DNA of 64,000 bases from an uncultured Pontibacter sp. (lineage in GTDB: Bacteria; Bacteroidota; Bacteroidia; Cytophagales; Hymenobacteraceae), in the NCBI RefSeq assembly GCF_947499215.1, contig NZ_CANMNI010000002.1:744001-808000 (forward strand), written 5' to 3'. Shown piece by piece: positions 29,424 through 38,153 of the stretch; position 1 is the first letter of the stretch; each line of letters starts with the position of its first letter. The position numbers and the translations under genes are program-made. The notes below the pieces were generated by a model. The model saw only the letters and a program-made list of their open reading frames with translations. It made no database searches and was not told the origin of the DNA.

Positions 29424-30271
29424 TAGTAGCTCTTAATGCTTAGGCCGCCAAAAAGGGTAGTACCTTTTAGGATCAGCACCTTGTTCGGGTCGTATCCCTG
29501 TGGCAAACTAGGGCGCTTGTCGTCGATACCGCCCAGAATGGCCACCATTTCATCGGACTTGATCTGCCAGTGCGGCGGCACGATCAGAGTGGTGCCCCCA
29601 AAGATCTGGGTTGCCTCCAGCACAATTGGGTGCTGAATGTCGGCATGCATCAGGTTGAGCTCGGTGCCCCCGAAGACACTCACCACTTCGCCTCCCTTGA
29701 AGTTCTTAGAGACGATGTTTTTTTTTATGCCGCCGAGCACCGCTGTGCTGTCGATGTGGTCTTCAGGTCCACCTGCCGTGTAGCCCTGAGCTCCGTCATA
29801 GCCACTGGAGGTATAGGTTTCATTGCCGGTGTAGTCGGTATAGCCGCCGGGGTAGGCGCCATTCACAGGATCGGTGTAGTAGCCGGGGGTTTCTTCTGGC
29901 CGAGGGTTAGTGCCTGAACCAACTTGGTTTTCCCAAGGGTTGCGCTTTTTAGGTCGCACCATTAGCCATACACCTAAGCTAATAATAAGTGCAGGCCAGA
30001 AAAAACGCTTAAGACTGATATTGTCAATATAATAGTAGTCAAGCATGAAAAAGACGCCTATCACTACTAACACCAGCCAACCCGGCTTCCGGAAAGAGTT
30101 TTTAATACCCAAGAATATACCCAGCGCGATCAGGAGCATTGGCCACGAGAAGAAGCCCGGCGGAAAGAACATAATATTCAGTTTTGCGACCAATAATAGT
30201 AGGCCCACTAGAAGTAGAAAAGTACCGGCCATTTTGCCGGAACCGCCGCTTTTATAATCTTGATTTTTCAT
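29423..30271 (-). CDS. LiaF-like/cell-wall-active antibiotic response membrane protein
   Basis: N-term TM helices, then VLGGIKKNIVSKNFKGGEVVSVFGGTELNLMHADIQHPIVLEATQIFGGTTLIVPPHWQIKSD. Confidence 0.85.
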   Translation of the reverse strand: MKNQDYKSGGSGKMAGTFLLLVGLLLLVAKLNIMFFPPGFFSWPMLLIALGIFLGIKNSFRKPGWLVLVVIGVFFMLDYYYIDNISLKRFFWPALIISLGVWLMVRPKKRNPWENQVGSGTNPRPEETPGYYTDPVNGAYPGGYTDYTGNETYTSSGYDGAQGYTAGGPEDHIDSTAVLGGIKKNIVSKNFKGGEVVSVFGGTELNLMHADIQHPIVLEATQIFGGTTLIVPPHWQIKSDEMVAILGGIDDKRPSLPQGYDPNKVLILKGTTLFGGLSIKSY

Positions 30272-30304
30272 GGCTTTATTTCGCTTTAGTTTTAAGATCT
30301 GTAC

Positions 30305-30312
30305 CAAAGGTA
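30305..30312 (-). promoter_or_regulatory. TAnnTTTG-type -7 element for the LiaF-like/LytS/LytTR operon
   Basis: Plus-strand CAAAGGTA = TACCTTTG on minus strand, 34 nt upstream of the ATG at 30271. Confidence 0.45.
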
Positions 30313-30362
30313 TAGGATGGCTTGGCACAACTCAATGGCTATTAGGCTACCCCCGGACAGAA

Positions 30363-30427
30363 GTCGGTAAACGACCGTTTTGCGTCGGTAAAGCAAATTA
30401 GGATTTTAATTTGAAACATTTACCGAC
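30363..30427. promoter_or_regulatory. Putative LytTR-type operator: GTCGGTAAA direct repeat plus inverted copy
   Basis: GTCGGTAAA at 30363-30371 and 30384-30392 (12-bp gap) and TTTACCGAC at 30419-30427. Confidence 0.5.
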
Positions 30428-30449
30428 TGTGGTTTATCATCCCCCTGCC

Positions 30450-30718
30450 CCTTCAAAGATTAATTCTGTTAAGTTTTACCGGAAACTGTCCCCTAGAGGG
30501 GACTACAGGGGTGTAAAACCGGTAGCAAAAAGCTTATGCTAAATGCCAACACCCCTCTTCGAGCTTCGCTCGCAAGTTTCGAACTCACTTGTCCTCAAGG
30601 AGAGAATTTGCTAGAACAAAACGACCCTGCATTAGGAGGAGCAAGATAGGTGTTGGTTTTTTGATCGATAAATTCGTCACTGGCATTACACCCCTATAAT
30701 ACCCTCAAGGGGATAGTT
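30450..30718. repeat. Nested inverted-repeat intergenic element (MITE/REPIN-like)
   Basis: GGGGTGTAA (30508-30516)/TTACACCCC (30686-30694) outer pair; CCAACACC (30546-30553)/GGTGTTGG (30649-30656) inner pair; local GGGG/CCCC hairpins. Confidence 0.5.
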
Positions 30719-30810
30719 TTTCCTAGATCTTTTTAGCCCTATCTTCAAATGGAGCACAAGACAGACCTTATTTATCAAATCAAAACATCCGCAGACATTT
30801 CGCAAATTAT

Positions 30811-30818
30811 TATCTTTG
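30811..30818 (+). promoter_or_regulatory. TAnnTTTG -7 element of pheS
   Basis: TATCTTTG 6 nt upstream of the pheS ATG. Confidence 0.5.
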
Positions 30819-30824
30819 CATACT

Positions 30825-31853
30825 ATGGTTGAGAATATACAGAGAGTAGCACAAGAGATAGAGGCAGCGCAGCTTGGGAGCGCTGCCGAGTTGGAGCAAT
30901 TCAGAATCGCTTACATTGGCCGCAAAGGTGCCATCGCCGCCCTTTTCGATGACCTCAAATCAGTGGCGCCAGAGCAGCGCCGTCAGGTGGGTCAGGAACT
31001 GAATCAACTCAAGAACCGCGCACAGACCCGCTTTGATGAGGCGCAGGAGCAGTTGGCCAATGCCTCGACTGGTTCTGAAGCCGAAAACGCTTTTGACTTT
31101 ACGCTACCTCCTATACCAAATACACTTGGCACCCGCCATCCGCTTTCATTGGTGCGTGCCGAGATCGTGCGCATCTTCGAGCGCATTGGCTTCAACGTAG
31201 CCGACGGTCCGGAGATCGAGGACGACTGGCACAACTTCACGGCCCTGAACTTCCCGGAGAACCACCCAGCCCGCGAAATGCAGGATACTTTCTTCCTCAG
31301 CGAAGATCGTGACAAGCTCCTCCGTACCCATACTTCCAACGTGCAGGTGCGCTTGATGGAAAACAACCAGCCGCCGCTGCGCAGCATCATGCCCGGACGC
31401 GTGTACCGTAACGAGGCCATTTCGGCCCGTGCGCACATGGTGTTCCAGCAAGTGGAGGGCCTTTACGTAAACAAAGGCGTAAGCTTCAAAGACCTTAAAG
31501 AAACGCTTTATTACTTCGCCAAGGAGATGTTCGGGCAGGAGACCAAGATCCGCTTCCGTCCGTCATTCTTCCCCTTCACAGAGCCAAGCGCCGAGATCGA
31601 CATTTCGTGCCTCATCTGCAAAGGTGAGGGCTGCAACATCTGCAAGCAGTCCGGTTGGGTAGAGATTGGCGGCGCCGGTATGGTAGACCCGAACGTGCTC
31701 AGCAACTGCGGCATCGACCCGGAGGTATACTCCGGATTTGCTTTCGGTATGGGCATCGAGCGCATCACCATGCTCCGCTACCAGATCCGCGACCTGCGCC
31801 TGTTCACTGAAAACGACGTGCGCTTCCTTCGCCAGTTTAAAGGGGTTATTTAA
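30825..31853 (+). CDS. pheS: Phenylalanine--tRNA ligase alpha subunit
   Basis: LGTRHPLSLVRAEIVRIFERIGFNVADGPEIEDDWHNFTALNFPENHPAREMQDTFF...AFGMGIERITMLRYQIRDLRLFTENDVRFLRQF. Confidence 0.97.
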   Translation: MVENIQRVAQEIEAAQLGSAAELEQFRIAYIGRKGAIAALFDDLKSVAPEQRRQVGQELNQLKNRAQTRFDEAQEQLANASTGSEAENAFDFTLPPIPNTLGTRHPLSLVRAEIVRIFERIGFNVADGPEIEDDWHNFTALNFPENHPAREMQDTFFLSEDRDKLLRTHTSNVQVRLMENNQPPLRSIMPGRVYRNEAISARAHMVFQQVEGLYVNKGVSFKDLKETLYYFAKEMFGQETKIRFRPSFFPFTEPSAEIDISCLICKGEGCNICKQSGWVEIGGAGMVDPNVLSNCGIDPEVYSGFAFGMGIERITMLRYQIRDLRLFTENDVRFLRQFKGVI

Positions 31854-31971
31854 TTGATGATTGTTTATGGCTGATTGTTTGGCTTCGCCAGCTTCAGCAT
31901 TCCTCACGATTAGTGAAACAGTTCTGATCTGCGGTTTTTAAACAATCAACTAACTATTAACAATCAAGACT

Positions 31972-32829
31972 ATGAACTTCGAGGATATCAAGACGATCGG
32001 TATAGTAGGTGCAGGCACGATGGGCCAAGGCATTGCGCAGATCTGTGCGCAGGCAGGGTATAAGACCATCCTGTTCGACATCAATGCGCAGGTGCTGCAG
32101 AAAGCCGAAGCCACCACCGTCAAAAACCTCGACAAGGGGATAGAACGCGGCAAACTGACGGAGGCTGACAAACAAGCTGCCTTAGAGAATTTGTCTTATA
32201 CCGGCGATACGCTGCAGCTGAGCTGCGACGTTATCATTGAAGCGGTGGTAGAACGCCTCGAAGTGAAGCAGAGCATCTTTAAAGATTTGGATGCGGTGAA
32301 CACACCGAATACCATCTTTGCTTCCAATACCTCTTCTATACCCATCACCCAGATTGCAGCCGGCATACCAAATCCAGAGCGTGTGGTGGGCATGCACTTC
32401 TTCAACCCGGCCCATATCATGAAGCTGGTGGAAGTGATCTCCGGAGCCGCCACCTCGCCGGAAGTGGCCAAAACGATCAGACAGCTGGCTTTGAAACTGG
32501 ACAAAAAACCGGTAATGGCCAAGGACTCACCGGGCTTTATCGTGAACCGGGTGGCACGTCACTTCTATGTAGAAGGGTTAAAGTTGCTGGAAGAAGGTGT
32601 GGCCGACGCAAAAGGCATTGACCGCCTCATGCAGGCCAGTGGCTTTAAGATGGGTCCCTTCGAACTGATGGACCTGATCGGCGTAGACACCAATTACTCT
32701 GTTACCTCCTCTATGTTTGAGGCTTTCCATTATGACCCGAAATTCAGACCGAGCCGCATACAGCAGCAGAAAGTGGACGCTGGCCACCATGGCCGCAAAT
32801 CCGGCAAAGGCTTTTACGATTACCAGTAA
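31972..32829 (+). CDS. 3-hydroxybutyryl-CoA dehydrogenase
   Basis: IKTIGIVGAGTMGQGIAQICAQAGYKTILFDIN...ERVVGMHFFNPAHIMKLVEVISG...DSPGFIVNRVARHFYVEGLKLLEEG. Confidence 0.95.
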   Translation: MNFEDIKTIGIVGAGTMGQGIAQICAQAGYKTILFDINAQVLQKAEATTVKNLDKGIERGKLTEADKQAALENLSYTGDTLQLSCDVIIEAVVERLEVKQSIFKDLDAVNTPNTIFASNTSSIPITQIAAGIPNPERVVGMHFFNPAHIMKLVEVISGAATSPEVAKTIRQLALKLDKKPVMAKDSPGFIVNRVARHFYVEGLKLLEEGVADAKGIDRLMQASGFKMGPFELMDLIGVDTNYSVTSSMFEAFHYDPKFRPSRIQQQKVDAGHHGRKSGKGFYDYQ

Positions 32830-33241
32830 GCTCCTGTGCCTGTTGGCCCTGTTGCTGCTTGCCTCCTGCAACGACAACAACCAAGGGCCGGGGATACCCA
32901 ATGTGCCGGTGAGCGAACAGATCAACGTGAACAGCCAGCTGTATCCACGCTTGCGGCAAGACGGGGGCTACGCTTATCTGGACGGAGGTTACAAAGGCAT
33001 CATCGTAGTGCGCCAGAATGCCAACCTATACCTTGCTTTTGAGCGGGCCTGTACCTACGACCCGACGGCGGCCTCACCCTGCGGCCGTGTGGAGGTTGAC
33101 CAGTCCAACCTGTTCATCATAGACTCTTGCTGCGGCTCCCAGTTTAACTTTCAGGGTGGTGTGATGACCGGGCCGGCCGTTTATGGACTTAGGCAATACC
33201 GAACCGCACTGGACGGCTCGTTGCTATACATCACAAATTAA
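32789..33241 (+). CDS. Lipoprotein with degenerate Rieske-like domain
   Basis: Lipobox LLLASC; ACTYDPTAASPCGRVEVD...IDSCCGSQFNFQGGVMTGPAVYGLRQYRTALDGSLLYI; start overlaps the upstream dehydrogenase by 41 nt. Confidence 0.65.
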   Translation: MAANPAKAFTITSKLLCLLALLLLASCNDNNQGPGIPNVPVSEQINVNSQLYPRLRQDGGYAYLDGGYKGIIVVRQNANLYLAFERACTYDPTAASPCGRVEVDQSNLFIIDSCCGSQFNFQGGVMTGPAVYGLRQYRTALDGSLLYITN

Positions 33242-33380
33242 TTTTTTTAGATTGATTCCCAGAAATTTACGCTTTTAAAGAAGATTTTTTTTGGACAGGA
33301 CTTGCATAATCTCAAAAAGCACCGTAATATTGCATCATAATTCAACGGCAGCACAACGCCAGCGAACATAACCGAAACAC

Positions 33381-33454
33381 TCTTCCTTAGCTCAGTCGGT
33401 TAGAGCATCTGACTGTTAATCAGAGGGTCCCTGGTTCGAGCCCAGGAGGGAGAG
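33381..33454 (+). tRNA. tRNA-Asn (anticodon GTT)
   Basis: Acceptor TCTTCCT/AGGGAGA, D-arm, anticodon arm TCTGA-CTGTTAA-TCAGA, T-arm CTGGTTCGAGCCCAG. Confidence 0.95.
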
Positions 33455-33463
33455 CTTGAAAAA

Positions 33464-33500
33464 AGCCGCTTACAGGTAAAACTGTTAAGCGGCTTTTTTT
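33464..33500. terminator. Terminator between tRNA-Asn and the convergent permease gene
   Basis: AAAGCCGCTTAcaggtaaaactgtTAAGCGGCTTTTTTT. Confidence 0.8.
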
Positions 33501-34530
33501 ATTTGCGTACCTCTTCCGCCTCTAGCACATCCTCTACATACAACTCCTGCACGATTACCATCAACACGGCCAATATCGGCGCGGCCAGCAATAGTCCTAA
33601 TGCTCCCAACAGCAGGCCAAGCAGCACTTGAAAGAACAGCAGCAAGGCTGGCGGCAGGTCAACTGTCCGTTTGAATATGATCGGGGTGAGCACGTAGCTC
33701 TCTACCATCTGGATGGCGCCATATATCAGGATTACATATAGCGCCATCTGCCCGCCTTCCATCAGGCCGATGAGCACGGCCGGCACTCCCGCCAGCCAAG
33801 GACCAATGTTGGGCACGAATGCGAAAAGAAAGGCGATGAAGGCCAATGCGAATGCCAAGGGAAGTCCTATGAGACTATAGCCAATGGCGGTGCTGACGCC
33901 AATCATGGTCATAGCCAGCAGCATGGCCACTAACCATTTCCGTAGGGTGTCATAGCATTTGTGTAGCACTTCCAGTATACGTGTTCGCTTATGGACCGGG
34001 AATAGCTTTGTCAGACCATGGGTATAAAGGCTTGGACTCGAGGCTAGGAATAGGGCTGTGATGAGCACTATCACAAAATCGGCAATAAAACCAAGCGTGG
34101 TGGAGAAGGCACCGCCAATACTGGAGATGAGGTCCTGCTGCTCTGGGATGGCACTTTTTAAATCTTCAGGCAGTGCCTTCTCAACACGCTCGCCCCAGCC
34201 CCGTTCGCCCAGCCAGTCCCGCAACTGCTCAACGGACTTAGGCAGGGCTTCACGCATCTGGCCTACCTGCTCTGTCATGGTAGGCGCTAACAACCAAAAG
34301 GCCCCCACAAGCAACCCGAAGAAGAAAATCACTGACAGCAACAGTGCTATCCACCGCTTCATTCCTGTCTTTTTTACCACCCACTCCGCCATGCCGCTGA
34401 AGAGCACGGCAAGTAGAATACCCGAAAACACCAGCAGAAAAAAGTACCCTTGGCTTATTAATAGGTAAGCGAGTAGAACGATAAGTACCGCCGCCGCAAA
34501 ACGCTTGATAAAGGTGTAGAAATCTATCAT
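33499..34530 (-). CDS. AI-2E family transporter (PerM/UPF0118)
   Basis: About 8 TM helices; LIGLPLAFALAFIAFLFAFVPNIGPWLAGVPAVLIGLMEGG...AIQMVESYVLTPIIFKRTVDLPPALLLFFQVLLGLLLGALGLLLAAPILAV. Confidence 0.92.
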   Translation of the reverse strand: MIDFYTFIKRFAAAVLIVLLAYLLISQGYFFLLVFSGILLAVLFSGMAEWVVKKTGMKRWIALLLSVIFFFGLLVGAFWLLAPTMTEQVGQMREALPKSVEQLRDWLGERGWGERVEKALPEDLKSAIPEQQDLISSIGGAFSTTLGFIADFVIVLITALFLASSPSLYTHGLTKLFPVHKRTRILEVLHKCYDTLRKWLVAMLLAMTMIGVSTAIGYSLIGLPLAFALAFIAFLFAFVPNIGPWLAGVPAVLIGLMEGGQMALYVILIYGAIQMVESYVLTPIIFKRTVDLPPALLLFFQVLLGLLLGALGLLLAAPILAVLMVIVQELYVEDVLEAEEVRK

Positions 34531-34765
34531 GAAGTAATTGGTTCGTTATAAACATGAAGACATTTTCATGTGTTTACTCATCTGGAGCACCTTAGGTTAA
34601 GGAAGTTGTGTGGATACTCCTCAGCCAACCCACCCCTTACAAGCTAACCTTTTCGCCAAAAAGCAAGTATCTGATATATATGACAATATCGTCATATTAG
34701 CCAGTCGGCTTTACTTCCGGAGGGATTTATAGTTGACTACGCTATAACTGATAAATCTATAAACT

Positions 34766-34936
34766 ATGAAAAATATAAGGCTATACCTGCCAATCCTATT
34801 CGTATTTATGGCGCTGACAATGACCAGTTGCGACGTCATTGCCGACATCTTTAAAGCCGGTATGTGGACCGCGCTCATCATCATCGTCCTGATTGTGGCC
34901 CTTGTAGGCTGGCTGTTCAGCAGATTCAGACGGTAA
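34766..34936 (+). CDS. 56-aa lipoprotein with one TM helix (below the ORF-track cutoff)
   Basis: MKNIRLYLPILFVFMALTMTSCDVIADIFKAGMWTALIIIVLIVALVGWLFSRFRR*; lipobox MTSC, terminator follows. Confidence 0.7.
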   Translation: MKNIRLYLPILFVFMALTMTSCDVIADIFKAGMWTALIIIVLIVALVGWLFSRFRR

Positions 34937-34956
34937 GCTTAATACCTAACACAAAA

Positions 34957-34986
34957 GAAAAGGGAGCCAAATGGCTCCCTTTTTGA
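34957..34986 (+). terminator. Intrinsic terminator
   Basis: AAAGGGAGCCaaatGGCTCCCTTTTT. Confidence 0.85.
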
Positions 34987-34990
34987 TTTT

Positions 34991-35602
34991 TTACTTGCTG
35001 CTTCGCTTCGGCATGGTCCCCAGTATATAGTCCCAAAGCGGAGATGACACGCCGTAGGCCACGTTGGGGTCTTTGTAGTGGTGAATGCTGTGATGGATCC
35101 AGAGTTGCTTCAGAAAGTTTTTAGGTGGTGCATAGGCGTGTACCGCGTAGTGCACGAACAGGTATAGCGCATAGCCAAACAACATACCAGCCACTACACC
35201 AAATACAAACTGTCCGAAAATCAGCTTGAACACAAAGAAAAGGAACGAAGCGATGAAAAGGCTCACGATGGGTGGCATGGCTAAGCGCTCTTTGTCTTTT
35301 GGATACTCGTGGTGGTTACCGTGGAAAGTATACTGTATGCGTTCCTTCATGGGTGTATCCGTATCCATGTGGAACACGAAACGGTGGGCACTGTACTCCA
35401 TCAGCGAGAAGATAAGCCAGCCCAGTAGAAAAAAGCCGATCGCCTCCAGCACATTGATGAAACTGTACGTGATGCCATAATAGATCAGACCGATGGCAAT
35501 AACGATAAAGATGGAAATAGGCAGTGCGATGTGTGTACGCGTCAGTCTTTCCAGCACAGGGTTCTGGAATATCTGGGCTTGTCCTTTGTGATTAGGTTTC
35601 AT
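34991..35602 (-). CDS. Sterol desaturase/fatty acid hydroxylase family protein
   Basis: EYSAHRFVFHMD, HGNHHEYPKD, FVHYAVHAY, WIHHSIHHYKDPNVAYGVSSPLWD histidine boxes. Confidence 0.93.
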   Translation of the reverse strand: MKPNHKGQAQIFQNPVLERLTRTHIALPISIFIVIAIGLIYYGITYSFINVLEAIGFFLLGWLIFSLMEYSAHRFVFHMDTDTPMKERIQYTFHGNHHEYPKDKERLAMPPIVSLFIASFLFFVFKLIFGQFVFGVVAGMLFGYALYLFVHYAVHAYAPPKNFLKQLWIHHSIHHYKDPNVAYGVSSPLWDYILGTMPKRSSK

Positions 35603-35710
35603 AGTCAGGTTTTGCTAAAAACGGATTTCAACTGCAAAATTAGTTAAAATATTAGGTATAGCGTATGTATTTATCCGCTGCAATACATAAGCGGTAACGA
35701 GGAGTTTTTG

Positions 35711-36232
35711 TTATGGTTTAACTAACGATTCTAATCGTTCAATGTTATACCTTTTTCCCGATACCGTATACCTAGCCTGCTTGTAGAAACCTATGCGTGT
35801 AGCTAATGTTTTGACTATGAAATCTTTTAGCTCCGCTTCATTTTTTTGCGCGAGAAGAGGGCGTAGTGTGAGATCTGTTACAATCAAACGCCGCGTGAGT
35901 TCCTGCGCCGGCACATCCAGAAAAATGCTCGTACCCTGCTGGTTGATAAAAGTCATGTTGTCGAAGAAGCAGGGGGTGCCGCCGCCAGTAGCGACAACAG
36001 CTTTATCAAATTCTCTCACCACTACCTCCAGTGCCTGACGTTCTTTCTGTCGGAAAAACTCCTGCCCACCTTCCTCAAACAACTGCGCAATGCTCCTGCC
36101 TTCCCGCTGCTCAATGTACTCGTCGAGGTCCACAAAGGCATAGCCCAGCCGCTCGGCCAACTGTCTACCTAAGGTAGTCTTGCCGGCTCCCATCATACCG
36201 ATCAGGAAAATGCGCTGTGTGTTCAAAGCCAA
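35711..36232 (-). CDS. aroK: Shikimate kinase (probable TTG start)
   Basis: RIFLIGMMGAGKTTLGRQLAERLGYAFVDLDEYIEQREGRSIAQLFEEGGQEFFRQKE...ATGGGTPCF. Confidence 0.93.
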   Translation of the reverse strand: MALNTQRIFLIGMMGAGKTTLGRQLAERLGYAFVDLDEYIEQREGRSIAQLFEEGGQEFFRQKERQALEVVVREFDKAVVATGGGTPCFFDNMTFINQQGTSIFLDVPAQELTRRLIVTDLTLRPLLAQKNEAELKDFIVKTLATRIGFYKQARYTVSGKRYNIERLESLVKP

Positions 36233-36248
36233 GGTATAGAGAGGATTC

Positions 36249-37340
36249 TTACAGCAAACTCACCAACTCCGACACTTCTGGCGTGTCGTTGTGGTGCCAC
36301 AAGCCTTTTACGGTACCGTCCTGCAGCAGCATGGTGCCGGGGTTGGAGCGCATCATGGTCTTGAGCACAGTGCCGTCACCGAAAAAATAGGGAGCGGCCA
36401 AACCAACTTCGTGGCGGAAGGCCTCAAACTCCTGACGACCCGACGAGGTGATTACCACCGGCGTTATACCTTGCTGCTCGGCCTCCTGCACCAGTTGGTT
36501 TATCTGATCGATGTTACTGCGGTCGGCTTTCTCTACGTTATGCACGATCACCAGCAGTTTGTTGCCGCTCAGGATCTCCGACGTGAAGTCGCCCTCATCG
36601 TTCCACACGTTGAAGTCGGTGATCTTCGGGCCGTCCTCCGGATTGATGGCAACCATCTCTTTGAAGGTATAGTCATCGCCCATCGGGTACTCCTCAAACT
36701 CCTGCTCTTCCCCGTCTTTCACCATCACATACTTATAGCGCAGTGGTGCCGATGGCTTCATTAGCGCAGGTATGTTGTTGCCTATTTTATAAGCGCGGAA
36801 GTCGACATAAGGCAGGTGCTCGTAGGCGTACCAACCGATGCCTACCGAAATTAAAGCAGTGAGTGCTGTTACAGCAGCTCCAACTTTCGGCTGTACCAGC
36901 GGCTGCAGGTAGCGTTTATTAAGAAGCAGCCAAACGATCATCACCAGCAGCACGATGTCTTTGGTGAACGATTCCCAAGGCGTAAGCTTAATGGCATCGC
37001 CGAAGCAGCCACAGTCAGTCACTTTATTGAAGTAGGCTGAGTAAAAGGTCAGGAAGGTGAAGAACACGATCATGGCCAACAGCAGCCACAGCACTTCCTT
37101 GAGCTTCCAACGGATAAGCAGCGCCACGCCCAGCACGATTTCGGCCGCACTCAGGAAGATGGACAGAAACAGCGCCGCCGGCACCAGCGACAGGAACACA
37201 GGCGAAATGTCATGGGCGAATACCTCGAAGTATTCTTCCAGTTTAATGGCCGTCCCCACCGGGTCGTTGATCTTGATCAGGCCCGAGAAGATGAACAGCA
37301 CCCCCACAAAAAGCCAGAAAAATTTGGTGATATATCGCAT
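36249..37340 (-). CDS. BT_3928-type/DoxX-like membrane protein with thioredoxin-like C-terminal part
   Basis: FWLFVGVLFIFSGLIKINDPVGTAIKLEEYFEVF...TDCGCFGDAIKLTPWESF. Confidence 0.85.
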   Translation of the reverse strand: MRYITKFFWLFVGVLFIFSGLIKINDPVGTAIKLEEYFEVFAHDISPVFLSLVPAALFLSIFLSAAEIVLGVALLIRWKLKEVLWLLLAMIVFFTFLTFYSAYFNKVTDCGCFGDAIKLTPWESFTKDIVLLVMIVWLLLNKRYLQPLVQPKVGAAVTALTALISVGIGWYAYEHLPYVDFRAYKIGNNIPALMKPSAPLRYKYVMVKDGEEQEFEEYPMGDDYTFKEMVAINPEDGPKITDFNVWNDEGDFTSEILSGNKLLVIVHNVEKADRSNIDQINQLVQEAEQQGITPVVITSSGRQEFEAFRHEVGLAAPYFFGDGTVLKTMMRSNPGTMLLQDGTVKGLWHHNDTPEVSELVSLL

Positions 37341-37344
37341 AATT

Positions 37345-37586
37345 GACCTCCCCCCTGCCCCCTCCTAAAAACAGGAGGGGGAGAAGAATATGTTAGATGA
37401 TTTATACAGAAATTAAAAACTCAATGCCTTAAACGTGTGCATTGCAATGTCATCCCTAATGCAATAAGAGAGCTGATTGCTTAATCATTCAGATTTCTAG
37501 CTTCTCTCGAAATGACAGAAAATATACCTTTCAGCCAATTTACCTTTACCCCCCTCCTGTTTTTAGGAGGGGGCTGGGGGAGGTTA
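37345..37586. repeat. REPIN/MITE-like element: two inverted ~36-bp hairpin-forming ends
   Basis: Left ACCTCCCCCcTGCCCCCTCCTAAAAACAGGAGGGGG; right CCCCCTCCTGTTTTTAGGAGGGGGCTGGGGGAGGT, ~240 bp overall; internal TGTCAT/ATGACA pair. Confidence 0.75.
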
Positions 37587-38129
37587 CTCCGCAAAGCCTG
37601 ACTTAATCAGCGCGAACACGGCATAGTTGATCATGTCGCGATAGTTGGCTTCTACGCCTTCTGAGATTAGGGTATGGCCTTCGTTGTCTTCGATCTGCTT
37701 GGTGCGGTAGAGCTTCATCAGGATGATATCGGTGATGGAGCTCACGCGCATGTCACGCCACGCCTCGCCGTAGTCATGGTTCTTGGCGTTGAGCAGCTTG
37801 ATGTTCTCCTCAATGTGGGCGGTGTATAGGCGCTCCACCTCCTCTGCCGAAAGCGTCAGCTCGTCACTCTCCTGCAGTTTGAGCTGCATCAGCGCAATCA
37901 CGCAGTAATTGATAATGCCCACAAACTCGTCGCGGATATCATCCTCCACCATTTGCTTACCCTTCTCCTGAATGGAGCGGATACGCTGCGCCTTGATAAA
38001 GATCTGATCGGTGATGGACGGCAGGCGCAGCACGCGCCAGGCGGTGCCGTAATCTTTGGTCTTCTTGACGAAGGTATCTTTGCAGCGGTTTACTACCTGA
38101 TTATATTCCTGGAGTGTTTGACTAATCAA
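37584..38129 (-). CDS. DUF1599 domain-containing protein (duplicated nucleotide-modifying-like domain)
   Basis: Internal duplication: CKDTFVKKTKDYGTAWRVLRLPSITDQIFIKAQRIRSI / HIEENIKLLNAKNHDYGEAWRDMRVSSITDIILMKLYRTKQI. Confidence 0.9.
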   Translation of the reverse strand: MISQTLQEYNQVVNRCKDTFVKKTKDYGTAWRVLRLPSITDQIFIKAQRIRSIQEKGKQMVEDDIRDEFVGIINYCVIALMQLKLQESDELTLSAEEVERLYTAHIEENIKLLNAKNHDYGEAWRDMRVSSITDIILMKLYRTKQIEDNEGHTLISEGVEANYRDMINYAVFALIKSGFAE

Positions 38130-38153
38130 CTTTTTAGCTTTAATTTTAAACGA

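Noticed and set aside
30540-30660. Possible small gene in the pheS upstream element
   Set aside because: No ORF with codon bias; the region is dominated by inverted repeats.
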